Origin: Sciurus carolinensis
Taxonomy: Eukaryota; Chordata; Mammalia; Rodentia; Sciuridae
Assembly: GCF_902686445.1 (NCBI RefSeq)
Contig: NC_062213.1
Location: forward strand, 39,878,741-39,942,740
DNA: 64,000 nucleotides
Reading direction: 5' to 3'
In this document: piece by piece, positions 49,131-61,261 of the stretch
How the letters are laid out: each line of letters begins with the position of its first letter
How positions within the stretch are numbered: the stretch's first letter is position 1
Notes under the pieces: model-generated
Databases searched by the model: none
The model's input: only the letters and a program-made list of their open reading frames with translations
What the model was told of the DNA's origin: nothing
Program-made: the position numbers and the translations under genes

Positions 49131-50104
49131 TTGATGATAACTGAGTTTATCATTATTAAATGATCAACCAAATAATTTTAGTTAGTAGCATTCTCTTCCC
49201 AATGTTTCTTCAATAGTCACACTATGTTTATAGTAATAAGTTAAATAAAATAGTATCAGTAGAACCTCACAACGTTGTTGTTAGTTCTGTGCTTCAGGAC
49301 TACTTCATAATGAAAAACTGAGCATTCATTCAGTAAATACATAATAAGAGCAATACTTTGAACTGGTTATCAGGAATAACTTTTAAAAATATGATTACTG
49401 CTCTTACATATTTTAGATCTAGTGGGGAATTGAGACAAGTCAAGTATATAGACAATTATAGCATGGTGTAATAAGTATATGAGCAACCCAAACACTAGGG
49501 TACTACAGGAATCTGTGACACCTAATTCAATTTTGGGATGGTGAGCTGAGAAACTATCTGAGTGTCATTTTGATATAAAAAGTAGTTGTAATATAAAATA
49601 CTCCACCCAAATCTATGTTTATATGTTTACTAACTAAAAGAGAAAAGCTCAAATATCCAAAAACCATAGTAATGATAAGGAGATGGAAATAGTAATTACC
49701 CTGATTACTAGTACATATTGTATAAATGTATTGAAATACCATGCTATGCTCCACAAATTTGTACTTATTAGATGTGAATCAAAAAATTTAAAAATGTCTT
49801 TAAGGAAAAAAATAACAACTCCAGGGCAGTCTTCTTTGTGAGACCTTCACTTTTTAAAGGCAAAATTAGAGACTATATTGTTGGATTTCCATTGTACTGT
49901 CAACACTCTTCTTATAGCACTTAAAAAAATTATCCTGTAGTTTATTGTTCACATGCCAGAAAATTTCTCCTTGACTTAAACTACATAAAAAACAAAGTGG
50001 AAACAAAACTGTCTTAACTCATCTCTGTATCTCCAATGCCTTGTTTACTACTTGAGATATTACAAATGTGTGATAAGTACTCATTGAAGGTATTAATAAG
50101 TTAA
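49131..50104. other. Intronic DNA, nothing recognised
   Basis: No supported feature. Confidence 0.45.
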
Positions 50105-50765
50105 AATACAAATTGATTCATTCATTAAATAAATATTTGTCAAGTGTCTACTATGTACTAGGTATTTTAGCAGTGGGAATTCAAAATTTTGAAAAATTCT
50201 CTTGCCTTCATCAAACTTAAGTTCTAGAGGTAGACAAGGCAAGGTACAGACTGTGAAAAATGTAGAATAAAAGAACAGAGAATGATGGAGGCTTCAGTTT
50301 AAATTGGTAGTCACAAAAATCCTCACCGAGGAAGTGATAACAGGTAGATACCCCAGTTAAATAATTTATCAAACTGTCTTGTAGAAAAGCATTTCAGTCT
50401 GAGAGATGAGCCAATTTAAAGACTCAAAGAGGAACATGCTTTGCTTGATCAAGAAATAGCAAGGAGGCCAGTGACTGTAGCTTGGTGAGCAAGAAGGAAT
50501 GTGATAGGAGATGGGATTGGCAGATGTTACTAGGCCAGATCACATTTGGCCATGATAAAGATTTTGGATTATATTCTAAATGTAATGGAAGGCCAAATGC
50601 AGAATTTGCAGTGAGAATAATATGATGAGATTTGTATTTCAAAAGGCTTGATCTGCCTGTTGTATGCGAAGCTAAGAGAGGCAAGAATGGGAACGGTAAA
50701 AACAGGAGGGTATTTTAATAGTCCAAATGAGAGAAGATGGTGACCTGGAGTAGGATGGACTGAAT
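50105..50765 (+). mobile_element. Ancient LINE-class repeat, family unresolved
   Basis: TTCATTCATTAAATAAATAT, TCTACTATGTACTAGGTATT, AGCAAGGAGGCCAGTGACTG, GATTTTGGATTATATTCTAA and AATAGTCCAAATGAGAGAAG follow a widespread mammalian LINE 3' region (L1ME/L1M4-like). No coding capacity. Confidence 0.65.
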
Positions 50766-50907
50766 AATTTGTATAGGACTCTGAGAATAGGTGCTGTTAA
50801 CATAAGCTGTTAACATTATAAACCAGTACCCCTAACCTAAACCCTCAAAGCAGGTAAAAATTTAAATGTAAGTAAGGTATATGTATGTGGTGGAATAATA
50901 GGCTAAG

Positions 50908-51001
50908 AAATTATTATTATTTTGTGGTGCTGGGGATTAAACCCAGGGTCCTGAGCATGCAAGGCAGGCATTCTACCAACTGAGCTATATCCCTAGCCCC
51001 A
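50908..51001 (-). mobile_element. ID-type SINE
   Basis: Antisense ID: TTTGTGGTGCTGGGGATTAA, ACCCAGGGTCCTGAGCATGC, AAGGCAGGCATTCTACCAAC and GAGCTATATCCCTAGCCCC. Confidence 0.9.
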
Positions 51002-51009
51002 AGAACTTC

Positions 51010-51110
51010 TTTCTTAGTTCCAGCACTACTTTTAAGTGTGTGTGACCTTAGGGAAGTCTCTTATTTTCTGTGTCCCTTAGTTTTTCAAATATGAATTGAG
51101 GGGTAGAACT
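51010..51110 (+). mobile_element. MIR SINE fragment
   Basis: GTGTGACCTTAGGGAAGTCT and CCCTTAGTTTTTCAAATATG match the MIR core region. Confidence 0.6.
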
Positions 51111-51740
51111 AACTTCTTTCCAACTAGAAAGATTCTTTAAAAAATAAATATATATTGAATGCTTACTGTATGAATATAGAACGAAACACTTTAGTGGATT
51201 GAGAAGTATTGTAAGACATTATGTTCATATGGTACTGACATTTTTAAAACATTTTATAAAACAAGAGATCATAAATTTAAATGCAAAAGTATGTGGTGCA
51301 TGTTGTAAGTTCTGCAGAAGCTTGGAGAAGAAGAAAACTAGCAAAAACTGCATTAGCTGTTGAGGTAATATATATATATGACCAGTAGATTTTGTTAAAT
51401 GGTTAGAGGGAAGGACATTCTGGGTAAAGAGGACACGATTGAAGAGGAAGTCTTAATGAATAGAGCATCACATGGGATTATGATATATAGGAGGATTCAA
51501 AGTCAGCCTGCCTGTAAAGGGGGATATATGAATAATGGGAAAATAAGATTGGTGAGGTAGAATGAGATAAAAATAGAACATTAAAACCTAGGCAGAAATA
51601 TTTAGCTTTATTGTAGACAAGGACTAGGAGTCATTATAGATTATTCAGTAGAATATTATTGATACAAATAGTATTCAGGAAAGATTTGTGTAGTGCTGTG
51701 TACTTTGAAGAGGGTATGAAACTACTTTATTCCAGGTAGC
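51111..51740 (+). other. Probable ancient LINE-derived DNA
   Basis: GGAAGGACATTCTGGGTAAA, AGAGGACACGATTGAAGAGG and CAGGAAAGATTTGTG are reminiscent of the class seen at 50105-50765. Boundaries are uncertain. Confidence 0.45.
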
Positions 51741-51900
51741 ACGTAGACATTTTGCATACCTTTTTTCATTTAGTCATCATAACACCAATGGAAGAATCTA
51801 AAGTTTAGAGAATTTAAATAGTTTATCAAAAGATCTGATGGCTAGCAAGTGATTTGAGATGAGATTTGAACTAACATCTGCCTGATTGTAGAAGGTTAGA
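51741..51900 (+). mobile_element. MIR SINE
   Basis: TTTCATTTAGTCATCATAAC, TTTAGAGAATTTAAATAGTT, GATGGCTAGCAAGTGATTTG and GAGATTTGAACTAACATCTG follow MIR order. Confidence 0.75.
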
Positions 51901-53024
51901 TGGAAGCGTCTTCAGTCAGGAGGTATTACTTGCAGTAACCCAGGTATAGGGCAATGGTGCATATACCACTTGCCATGGAAATGGAAGAGAAGAGATAAAA
52001 GTTAAAGAGAACTGAATATAGAAATAAAATAGAATGAATGTAAGAAGATATCAAATTGTGAAGCTAGTGAAAATTATTGTGTTTTGTAGTGGTAACTGTT
52101 AGGAAGTGAGGCAAATAAAAGGGAATAGAGAAATGGAATAATATTCAGTTTGAGAATGTGGAGGTATTTTTTAAACTCCACATATTTATTACTGAACCAA
52201 CCAAACCAGTACTATAGCACTGGTTTCAGGATCTGCAGCTAAATATACCCACTATCCAGCGGTGACATTTGTAGCTTGATGTGATGAGGTGATCATAATC
52301 CAGATGCAGCATAAATATGTGTGACATTTCATGGTATGATACCTTATAGACCCAGCTTGATTCTCCTCTAGTGTCTCCTTTTTCATTCAAATCCATTGGA
52401 AATGGGACAATTTTGCTTTTGTTTCTTGGACAGAAATCACTTGATCCCGAGAGTCTTGTGAGAAGATATGGTGAAGAACAGAATCAGGCACATGCACCAC
52501 AGTGGCCAAGAAAAAGCAAAGAGTGAGCGAAAATATTGTTTTAGATGTCATGAAAGTAGTAGAGATATATTAGATAATTGAAATCATGAGAATGAAGAGG
52601 TCTTCTAAAAGAGGGAGGACCATGAAAGAAGAGCAAAAAACTTTTAATATCTAGTATCCAAGCTTATCATGTAGGTTTAGGAAGAGGAGGGCTATCACAC
52701 ACTGTTCAGCTGTTGCCTCAAATCACTTAAGTTGCTGACACACAGCACTGAAGTTCCTATTCTCCTCATTTGCATTTTGACCTCTGCCAGAACTAGATTT
52801 TGCTTGTATTTTTAGAAGTGGAATAGATATAAATGAATTTCAGTGCCTGATCAAGTTTTTCTTTTTTCTTTTTCTTTTTCAAATTGCAGATTCTTTAATA
52901 TCTCAAATGGATTTATTAGTTTACTTTTACCACCCTATTCTGATACATCTTTTGGTGAATATTTTATGGAAGATTTTTTGTTCATACCTATTATAGACTT
53001 GTTTTTTTTCCTGTGAAATATTTA
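51901..53024. other. Intronic DNA, nothing recognised
   Basis: No supported exon; LINE remnants are possible but not assignable. Confidence 0.4.
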
Positions 53025-53492
53025 AAAGATTATGGCTGGAACATGACAAAAGCACAGGCAAGAAAAGAAAAACAGATAAAATAGACTCCATTAAAATTAA
53101 AAACTTTTGTGCATCAAGACTTACAACAGAGTGAAAACTACCCACAGAATGAGAGTAAAATATTTGCAAATCATTTATCTGATAAGAGATTAATATCTAG
53201 AATATATAATTCAATAATTTCAGAATATATGACAACTCTACAATGACAAAAAACAAACTTTATTTTAAAAAAAATGGGCAAAAGACTTGAGTAGACATTT
53301 CTCCAAAGAAGATATATACAAACGACCACTAAGTATGTGAAAGATGACTCAGCATCATTGCAGATAAAGGAAATACAAACCAAACCACAGTGAGATTTCA
53401 CTTCATATTCATTAAGATGACTGTTATTTTTTAAAATGAAAAATAATGTGTTGTCAAAGATGTAGAGAAACTGGAAATCTAGTGTTATGGTT
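53025..53492 (+). mobile_element. L1M ORF2 3' part, left piece split by LTR
   Basis: Sense L1 text: ACAAAAGCACAGGCAAGAAA, AAACTTTTGTGCATCAAGAC, ATCTGATAAGAGATTAATAT, GGGCAAAAGACTTGAGTAGA, CATTTCTCCAAAGAAGATAT. Many stops. The remaining piece is at 53919. Confidence 0.9.
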
Positions 53493-53918
53493 TAGATGAA
53501 GTGTCCCCCAGAAGCTCATGTGTGAGACAGTGCAAGGAAGTTTAGAAGTGAAATGATTGGTTTATGAGCATTTTGACCTAATCAGTGCATTAATTCCCTA
53601 GCAGGGATTAATTGGTTAGTAACTGTAGATAGGTAGGGTGTGGCTGAAGAAGGTGGGTCATTGGGGGTGTGCCTTGGGGTACACATTTTGTCCCTGGTGA
53701 GCAAGAGTTCTCTCTCCTTTCTGGTGCCATGTCCTGAGCTGCCTTCCTCTGCCATACCCTTGCACCTTGATGTTTTGCCTCACTTTGTGCCCAGAGCAAT
53801 GGAGTTGGTCATCTGTGAACTGAGACCTCTGAAACTGTGAGCCCTAAATAAACTTTCCTTCTCTACATTGTTTTTGTCAGGTCTTTTGGTCACAGTGGTG
53901 AAAAAGCTGACTAAAACA
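53493..53918 (+). mobile_element. MaLR-type solo LTR
   Basis: Runs from TGTTATGGTTTAGATGAAGT to AAGCTGACTAAAACA, with TG...CA ends, a CCTAAATAAACTTTCC polyadenylation-like AATAAA near 53846 and the TCAGGTCTTTTGGTCACAG end. It has the same block order as the inverted copy at 26130-26539. The 5-base flanks (TCTAG and CTTAT) do not match exactly. It splits a + strand L1M. No internal or coding part remains. Confidence 0.8.
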
Positions 53919-54540
53919 CTTATGCATTACTGGTGGAAATGTAAAAGTACTGTGGAAAACAATTTGGTGATTCCTCAAAAAATGAAACAGAAAGTTACCA
54001 GCACTGTATTGAATATACACCCAAGAATATTGAAAGCAGGGACTCACACAGATACTTGTATACCAGAGTTCATTGCAACATTATTCACAGTAGCTAAAAG
54101 TTATAAACAACCCAAACAACCATCAACAAATGAATGGGAAAATAAAATGTTTGAGATACATAGAATAGAATATCATTTAGCCTTAATGAAGTTCTAACAC
54201 ATGGTATTGCATGGATTAATCTTGAAATCAATATGCTAAGTGAAATTAGCCAGACACCAAAGAGTATATATTGTATGACTCTACTTATATGAGGTATCTA
54301 GAAGAGGCAATTCATAGGGGAAAAAAGTGTGGTACCAGGCATTGGGGAAAGTGGGGAATGAGGAATTTTCGTTTAGTGGGTATGCAATTTCTGAATGAAA
54401 TGATGAAAACATTCTGGAAATGTGTTGTGGTGATTGGTTGTATAACATTGTGAATGTACTTAATGCCATTGAACTAGACATTTAAAAATCTGTAAAATGG
54501 TAAATTTTATATGTGTATTTTACCACAATTTAAGAGAAAA
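53919..54540 (+). mobile_element. L1M ORF2 3' part and 3'UTR, right piece
   Basis: Continues the split L1: TTATGCATTACTGGTGGAAA, then a frame with THTDTCIPEFIATLFTVAKS and PSTNEWENKMFEIHRIEYHL, typical of the ORF2 C-terminus, then 3'UTR text TGGTAAATTTTATATGTGTA. Confidence 0.9.
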
Positions 54541-54721
54541 AGTTAATGGCTATTATAGAGGATATAAACATCATTATGCTTATTATAAAAGAAGGTGCCA
54601 ACATCTTTGATCTTAAAGGTATTCTCTTTTGTATTTTTATTTACTTTGTCACCATATTTTTATATACCTATACCTGTGGATAATTTACCTATTTTTTTAT
54701 ATTTTCAGTTATAGATGTACA

Positions 54722-54821
54722 CATTACCTTTATTTATTTATTTATTTATTTATTATTTTATGTGGTGCTGAGGATTGAACCCAGTGCCTCACACATGCTA
54801 GGCAGGGCTCTACCCCAGCCC
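54722..54821 (-). mobile_element. ID-type SINE with (TTTA)n tail
   Basis: Seven TTTA units, then ATGTGGTGCTGAGGATTGAA, CCCAGTGCCTCACACATGCT and AGGCAGGGCTCTACCCCAGCCC in two pieces of the ID core; the ACTGAGCCAC segment is deleted. Confidence 0.88.
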
Positions 54822-54930
54822 ATGATTACCAATTTTAATTCTTATTTCAAAGGCATCTAGTAGTTTTCTGTTTCATAAAACAGTTTTTGTTGTTTTAGGT
54901 TTTTGTTTTATTTTTTTAGTGTGGAGTACT

Positions 54931-55036
54931 TATTTGAATCAGGGTCTCACTAAGTTGCTGAGGCTGACCTCAAACTTGTGATCCTTCTGTCTCAGCCTCC
55001 CAAGTCACTGGGCTTACAGGGGTGTGCACCTGGCTT
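54931..55036 (-). mobile_element. B1-type SINE, about 200 bases before an STK3 exon
   Basis: Antisense B1: CAGGGTCTCACTAAGTTGCT, GAGGCTGACCTCAAACTTGT, CTGTCTCAGCCTCCCAAGTC and GGGCTTACAGGGGTGTGCAC. Confidence 0.88.
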
Positions 55037-55235
55037 TCTGGAGTTTAATTACTGAAAATGTTTGGTTGTTTTTCATAATTTTAACTAAGATAACATTTGT
55101 ATGTGTTTACCTTAAAATTAATTATAATAGTAGTAGTATCATTATTAAGATATAATATATGTATACTCTTGTTAAGAATTAAGAAATGCAGCTGTCTTAG
55201 AGAAGTCTTTCTTCACTGTGGTAATTTGCTTGCAG

Positions 55236-55428
55236 GATGAAGATGAGCTGGATTCCCACACCATGGTGAAGACTAGTTCAGAAAGTGTGGGCACGATGCG
55301 GGCTACAAGCACAATGAGTGAAGGAGCCCAGACCATGATTGAACATAACAGCACGATGTTAGAGTCTGATTTGGGGACCATGGTTATAAACAGTGAGGAT
55401 GAGGAAGAAGAAGATGGAACTATGAAAA
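55236..55428 (+). CDS. STK3: STK3 (MST2) internal exon, caspase site and Thr-Met linker
   Basis: The exon has 64 full codons plus one base (193 nt), from DEDELD to GTMK, about residues 317-380. DELD followed by Ser is the caspase-3 site that releases an active kinase fragment in apoptosis. Seven Thr-Met pairs follow (HTM, GTM, STM, QTM, STM, GTM, GTM); in the family these linker threonines are autophosphorylated and bind the phosphopeptide pockets of MOB1 and of SLMAP in the STRIPAK phosphatase complex. The segment ends in an acidic SEDEEEEDGTMK stretch. The acceptor is GCTTGCAG and the donor AAAA|GTATGT. Because the exon leaves phase 1, skipping it would shift the frame before the SARAH domain. 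Residue KTSSES has Ser where I recall Val in human (KTSVES), a conservative-looking linker change. The next exon and the SARAH domain are not in the window. Confidence 0.97.
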
Positions 55429-56970
55429 GTATGTGGCTTTTCCCATTGAACATTAGTTTTCTCTTTCAAAGTGTACAAGGAACCAGAGTAGTTCTGTGTT
55501 ACTTTTTAGAGCCAGATGTGGAAAATTTTGTTTCTTTACTTTATTTGACAATTAAAAGAAGAATATGGCACAAGTCAACTTTCAAAATTTTATTTTAATA
55601 TAGCACAAAGGAATGCATTTTTAACTTAGGATTATGGAACTTTTTTTTCTGTTGAAGGTTGCTAGCCCATAATTTGATTTGTAAAGTATTCTAGAGAAAA
55701 GAAGATAGTGTTCCTAACATTTACTTTTCCAATTAAAAAAGTAAACCTAAAATTCTGTTCCAATAAGTACAACATAATATTATTTCATGTTGTCTAAATT
55801 ATCAGTTAAGCCACAGAGACAGAAGTGCTGTAGAAAGAAATGAGAGCTGAGGTGAGAAAATAAGAAATACTAGCAAGAGGGATCAGGAGACAGGGGTGCT
55901 CATAGAGAAAGTTACATTCCATGCATGTTTACTGCTGCTTATCATTTGTGTTTGAGGCACAATGCCAGGGGAGCTGCAGGGGCTGAAATGCTGATCAAGC
56001 CATTTTCTCTGACCTCTGTTGCTTAGAGAGCAATGAAGATAGGAGTTCTTCCATGGACTAGCATTTCTTTCTTAAAATAAATTTTAAAAAAAGTTTTTGA
56101 AGATAATGCAGTTAACAGTGTAGGACATTGTGTTTCATGGTGATAGGCAAAAACAGATTAATTATCTCTTCATATCTACTGACCTTCTCTTCTTTTCTTC
56201 CTGCTACCCTAGTCCTGTGTGGTTAATGTTGAAGTCTAAGCCCTAAGTGTTTTCTACTATACGGTTTTGCTTCTAAGTGGTAGGAAAGCAGGATTACATG
56301 ACTTAATGCTATCATACAGCCTGAGAAGTTATTAATATTCAAATGATTGCTGGAACTGCAAAATGGATATTGGAATTTCCTCTGTTGACATTTCTATTTT
56401 CTTTTAGTCCACCCCTTTCTTATTGCTGCTGCCTCCATGTTGTTGCTCCCTCTCTGAGGTCCTGTCTCATAGCTTCAAGTCATTAGCCTCACTGCTGATG
56501 CTTTCTTCACATTCCTAGTGTACATTGTGATGGCATATTTGAAGGGGAAAATCATGAAGCATGAAATGCAAACAGATGCCGAAGTGTATAAATTTTCTAT
56601 CTCCTACCACTTGTGGATCTCCTGCTTTGCCCTGGAAAACAGCCTAAATCTTTGATTTCCTAAAATTTCTAACTGGGCTCCTGAATAGAACAGACCTTCT
56701 ACACCATAACATGCCTAACTCAAAAGCATAAGGATGTTCTTGTGGCCTCCAAAGCCAGTTGGTGTTTGGGTACAAGGCATATGTCCTGTAGATAAAAAAT
56801 ACCCTTTGTTAAGGTAGTTAACACATTTCCCATCCGCATGTAGCATTACTTTTCTGCAACTGATAAAATTCTTTCAAAGGTTAGAATTTTAGCATACAAG
56901 TTAGGAGATCTGCTATGCTTTATTATGTCTCTAATGAACTATGGAGCTTCCTACAAAACTATATAAACAG
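55429..56970. other. Intron downstream of the 55236 exon
   Basis: Begins with donor GTATGT. Otherwise no exon or assignable repeat. The last bases (56957-56970) are the left duplication of the ID SINE that follows. Confidence 0.5.
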
Positions 56971-57100
56971 GGGCTGGGATTGTGGCTCAGTGGTAGAGCG
57001 CTTGCCTCGCATGCATGAGGCACTGGGTTCAATCTTCAGCACCACATAAATAAACAAAATAAAGATATTGTGTCCATCTACAACTAAAAATTAAAAAAAT
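56971..57100 (+). mobile_element. ID SINE with pol III boxes and target-site duplication
   Basis: Begins GGGGCTGGGATTGTGGCTCA within 56970-56990. An A-box-like TGGCTCAGTGG sits at 56983-56993 and a B-box-like GGTTCAATCTT at 57026-57036. It continues with the squirrel-type tail CACCACATAAATAAAC, GATATTGTGTCCATCTACA and an A-rich end. AACTATATAA(A)CAG flanks it (56957-56970 and 57101-57113). This is the best preserved ID copy in the window. Confidence 0.95.
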
Positions 57101-57113
57101 AACTATATAACAG

Positions 57114-59702
57114 CTTTTTATGTAGTTGTAGTTCAACATCAGCATATATACAGTGGTAAAAATGGAATCTCATTTGGGTCAAGTTATTATATTTCAAGGA
57201 GGAGATCGTGATGATGATTTGAAAAATATCACACTTTAAAATTACACTACAGATTTCCACATAATTCACGTTGTGATGTTTAGCTATGACACTACAGAAA
57301 TCAACATATGTTATAATTTGATGATAATGATTACATAGTTGTACCTTTTTGTCACAAAATGATTTTATTAAAAGTCCATTTTTAAGTTAAGCAGATAGTG
57401 GTTTATGTAGCTGCAATTGTTTTATGTGCCTCAGCAAGCTTTAAATCCCCTGGGCCAACTATCTGTATTTTGTGTTTCTATAGATGAGACATCATTCCGT
57501 GGTGTGGAATTTTGATGTTCCCCAAAATCTAATCAGCTGATATTAGTCTAACCTCTAGGGATTGCCATACTGTAGTATATAGCAAGAGTAACAAATGTGT
57601 CCTTGAAGAAATATTTACTTTAACCACGTAACTACTTTAATTTTGCTTTTACTCATGATATACATATTTCTTAAAGATGACATTAGTTGGTACGAGGTTA
57701 TGTCACATCAAAGCCTCATTTGTGTTTTAAGCATTTTTGTTACCTAAAAAGATTATAGCAATGTATTATTTTTTGTTTTCTAAACACTCTAGATTGTTAC
57801 ATTCTGTGCTGAAGATTCTCATTTCCTTCTCCCTTTCCATTAGTGTTTCAAGTGAGTTCCCTGATTTAACATTCTTGTCAGTTTAAATTAGGTTTATGTC
57901 TTCTCTTTTATATTTTTATCCACAAAGCTAGAAATTACAGATCTGTTTTCCTTCCTCTGAAAAGGAAATTTAAATCTAGGAACAAAATTATTCAAAGACC
58001 TTTAGAAGTGAAGTAAAGAAATTGACAGAAAAATATTTTAAAATTTGATTTATTTTAACAAACCAATAAACAAACAAAAAAGGGCATGGGCCCTGCAGTC
58101 ATGTCCCAAGAAGAATTCCAGACCTGTTTTCAGCAGTCATGACATTGTTTTTACCCTCTTACTCTCACTCTTCCTGTTCCATTACCCTTGGAATGCCTGG
58201 GCATCAGCTTGGTAACCAAGGTCTTTACCATATGACATCACCAATATTTACACATGGATCTTTACTTCTTCCTTGTATATTATGTTCTACCCTTATTGGT
58301 CCATGCCAGTTGGAATTCTGAATGATTAACACTGTTTGTCATTTAAGGAAATTAACTTTCAAAGCTTTTTATCCTGAAAGATTTCATTAGCATCATGTTA
58401 AGAATCTGTTGTTAGCAAAATGATGGGCTAGTGGAAATTATTTCATTGTGGTGACTCCGGGAGAGTAGTTGCTTCAACAAAGAGAAGACTGTTGCCTTTT
58501 ACCTTGTAGCTGTCTTTATGGAGGACATAAATAAAGTTGCCCTGGGAAACTCTACCTTGTTGATATGTGAGAAAGAGCCATGCTCTTCACCCAAGTTGTG
58601 TGTGTGTGTGTATGTTTTTCTCAAACAGATAGTGAGTTTTGTTCTTGTTAGAATGCCATCTAAATCTCCTTTGCCACATAAAAATAGATGTCCTTGGAAT
58701 ATTGATTTCATTGATGAATACTAATTACATTATAGTCAGAGTCAAAACTTTCTCTTTAGGTACTGCTTATAGTAGGATTAAAGATTTAAAGCTTTCAGAA
58801 CTAAAAGAATTTTCAGGTAAACCCCCTGCCTTAGTAAGCTATTATCTGTAAGACTACTTTCTTTAAAAGTGTTATACTAACCATACATTTCATTTCATAG
58901 AGCACACCTTCTGAAAATGTGTTCCTTAAGATTCATATCAATGGAGATTCTCTAATAAATATAGACAATTTACAGTATTCAGAAGTGTTTGGAGACTATA
59001 GTAATATTTTACTAGCTTATTAAGTGGTCTGCAGGTAATGCAGAAGGGAAACCTGTTCAAAAGATTTTACCCAGGCTTTAACTTACTTAGCCATGAAAGT
59101 TTTTAATGAGGAGCATTTCAGTGATTAATATCCTATGTAATTAGTGTCTAAGAAACACATTTGAGGAAATGCTGTCACGGGAGTCCTCTAATTCCTTGAG
59201 TCAGCTGCTTTCTTTTTGTTATTACACCCACCTTTCACTTCCGTGTTCAGATTCAAGGCAATGTTTCATTTCTTTCAGCCACTCTTACTCATATCCTTAA
59301 CTCCTGTGCCATAATGTCTTTTCTTACTTGCCCTCCTGAAAAAATTGGCAGGATTGATTTGCCCATCTTCTCTGCATTTTCACACTGGTTTCTGAGTGAT
59401 GCTGGAGAAAAATCTCAAATCTGCATAGATGAAGGCCACCAGTTCAAGACTTTCAGCCCCATTTGGGCCCTCGGAGCTTTCCTATAGGCCTGTGTTTCAA
59501 CTCTTTTCTTGTTCTGCAGAATGGCTATTTTAGACCTTCTAAATTTCCTGCAACCCTCCCTTTTAGTTTTAGTGGATGACCTTTCTTCCTACTTTATAGA
59601 CTAAAGGGGAATACTATCATAAAAGAAGTTAGAGATGGTGTGTAGTTGTTTTGAATGTGGACTTTAAAATAAGATAGAAATGTTGGAGTCATTCGTTTTT
59701 AT
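57114..59702. other. Intronic DNA, nothing recognised
   Basis: Includes a short (GT)n near 58597-58612; no exon or assignable repeat. Confidence 0.45.
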
Positions 59703-59909
59703 TTTGGTACTGGGGATTGAACCCAGGGATGCTTAACCACTGAGCCACATCCCAGCTGTGCGCCCCCCCCCCAATATTTTATTAGAGACAGGGTCTCATC
59801 TAGTTGCTTAGAGCCTCACTAAGTTGCTCAGGCTAGCTTTGAACTTGCAATCCTCCTGTCTCAGCCTCCTGAATCACTGGGGTTACAGGCATGCGCCACC
59901 ACGCCCAGC
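59703..59909 (-). mobile_element. B1-dID composite SINE
   Basis: Antisense ID part (GGTACTGGGGATTGAACCCA ... GAGCCACATCCCAGCTG), a C-run, then antisense B1 (AGAGACAGGGTCTCATCTAG ... GGCATGCGCCACCACGCCC). Confidence 0.93.
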
Positions 59910-59924
59910 TTGAAGTCCTTCTTG

Positions 59925-60555
59925 GTTTTTCTCTTTCTGCCTTCACCCCTCATTGTATTAACATTAACTCTCAACTATACTGGCTGCAAAATATCTGTCC
60001 TCTTCTTTCCATCTGCTATATTTCCTAGTGCAGGTGCTCATAGTCTCTCACTTGTAAGTCTTCCTAATGGATTGCCTTCCTCCATTGTTTGTTCCCTACT
60101 CTCCCTGCAGATCTCATCACATTTCTCTGCTGTTTATAACCTTCCATTGACTCCTGGTTGCTCTCAGCCTAAAGGTCAACATGGTTAAAAGGTAGTACAT
60201 GCTCAGATCCCTGTTATCTTTCTACTCTTGTGTCTCTTTATTCCCTCAGCTCCTCAGCTGTTACAGTGCTCTTTCTTACCTTTGAGTATTCACACTGCCC
60301 TAATCTTTCCATTTGGATTCCTGCTTCCTTGGCTAATTCATTCTTAGGCTTAGTTAGGAGACTCCCAATTGACCCAGGTTAGGGATGGGCCCCCTTCCTA
60401 TATGCTGCCATCTTACCTCATGCTTTTATAGTACCCATCACACTGTATTGTAAGTTCCTGCTTCAGTGTGGTTATCTGTTTTTTTCCACTTTATTTCAGT
60501 ATCTAATAAAATACTTAGCACATTTATAAGTTCATTAAAGAGTTTCTGAACAAAT
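59925..60555 (+). mobile_element. L2 LINE 3' region
   Basis: AACCTTCCATTGACTCCTGG, TCTCAGCCTAAAGGTCAACA, CAGATCCCTGTTATCTTTCT, TATTCACACTGCCCTAATCT, GTAAGTTCCTGCTTCAGTGT and AATAAAATACTTAGCACATT follow the L2 3' end. No coding capacity. Confidence 0.75.
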
Positions 60556-60735
60556 AATGTGGCATAGTGAAAAGAAAATGGAATCTGAAGTCAGACCACT
60601 TACTATGTATTAGTTAATCTTTACTGAGTTTTAGTGATGTATATCTGTGTATGTGTGCATGTGTGTATGAATTTATGTAAATACATAAAGCACCTAGCAG
60701 AAAGCATTAAATATAGCAGGTAGTCAATAAAGATT
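60556..60735 (+). mobile_element. MIR-like SINE, interrupted
   Basis: GTGGCATAGTGAAAAGAAAA, GGAATCTGAAGTCAGACCAC and ATAAAGCACCTAGCAGAAAG match MIR edges, with a TGTGTATGTG insertion between. Confidence 0.6.
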
Positions 60736-61261
60736 CATCTCCCATCTACTCATCCTGTCAGTTTATCCTCATAACAACTTAGGAAGCTGGAGCATCTGGA
60801 GCTGTGAACTTTGCCCAGCCCTGCTTCCCCAAGCAGTGATAAAGGCCTGATTTTCTTGGGCCCAGAGCCATTGAACAGCTCCATTTTCTCTTCCCATAGC
60901 AGTTCTTGCTCCCACCTCTCCCTGCTTCCTCCTATACCTTGTTCCATTCCTTTTAGCCAGAAAGAATCTGTAGAGAACAATGATCTACAAAATGAACTGA
61001 GTAGCACAAGATGAATAAGAGGGATTTGAAATGTGACAAGACAAGGGAATGGTCAGGGAGTGATCAGCTGACCTGGCATCTCCTGACTGGAAGTATATTT
61101 GATGAAGTATATTGAGATAAATTGAGACGAGAGAATATTCCACTGTTTGTAAAATTCAACATCTTTTTGAACAGATGGGAAAAGTACCATGAAAGCTTGA
61201 AAGAGTACAATAAGTTACTTTTTTGTGGAAAGGGGAAAAATGAATTTCTCAACTTACAGCT
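60736..61261. other. Intronic DNA, nothing recognised
   Basis: Opposed short frames at 60750-61014 have no family resemblance. Confidence 0.45.

Noticed and set aside
50908..51001. Possible tRNA-Ala gene on the - strand
   Set aside because: It matches the ID core but lacks a matched acceptor stem and has the SINE tail and block order of its neighbours.
56971..57100. tRNA gene
   Set aside because: The A- and B-box-like motifs belong to an ID SINE with an A-rich tail and target-site duplication. No complete cloverleaf is seen.
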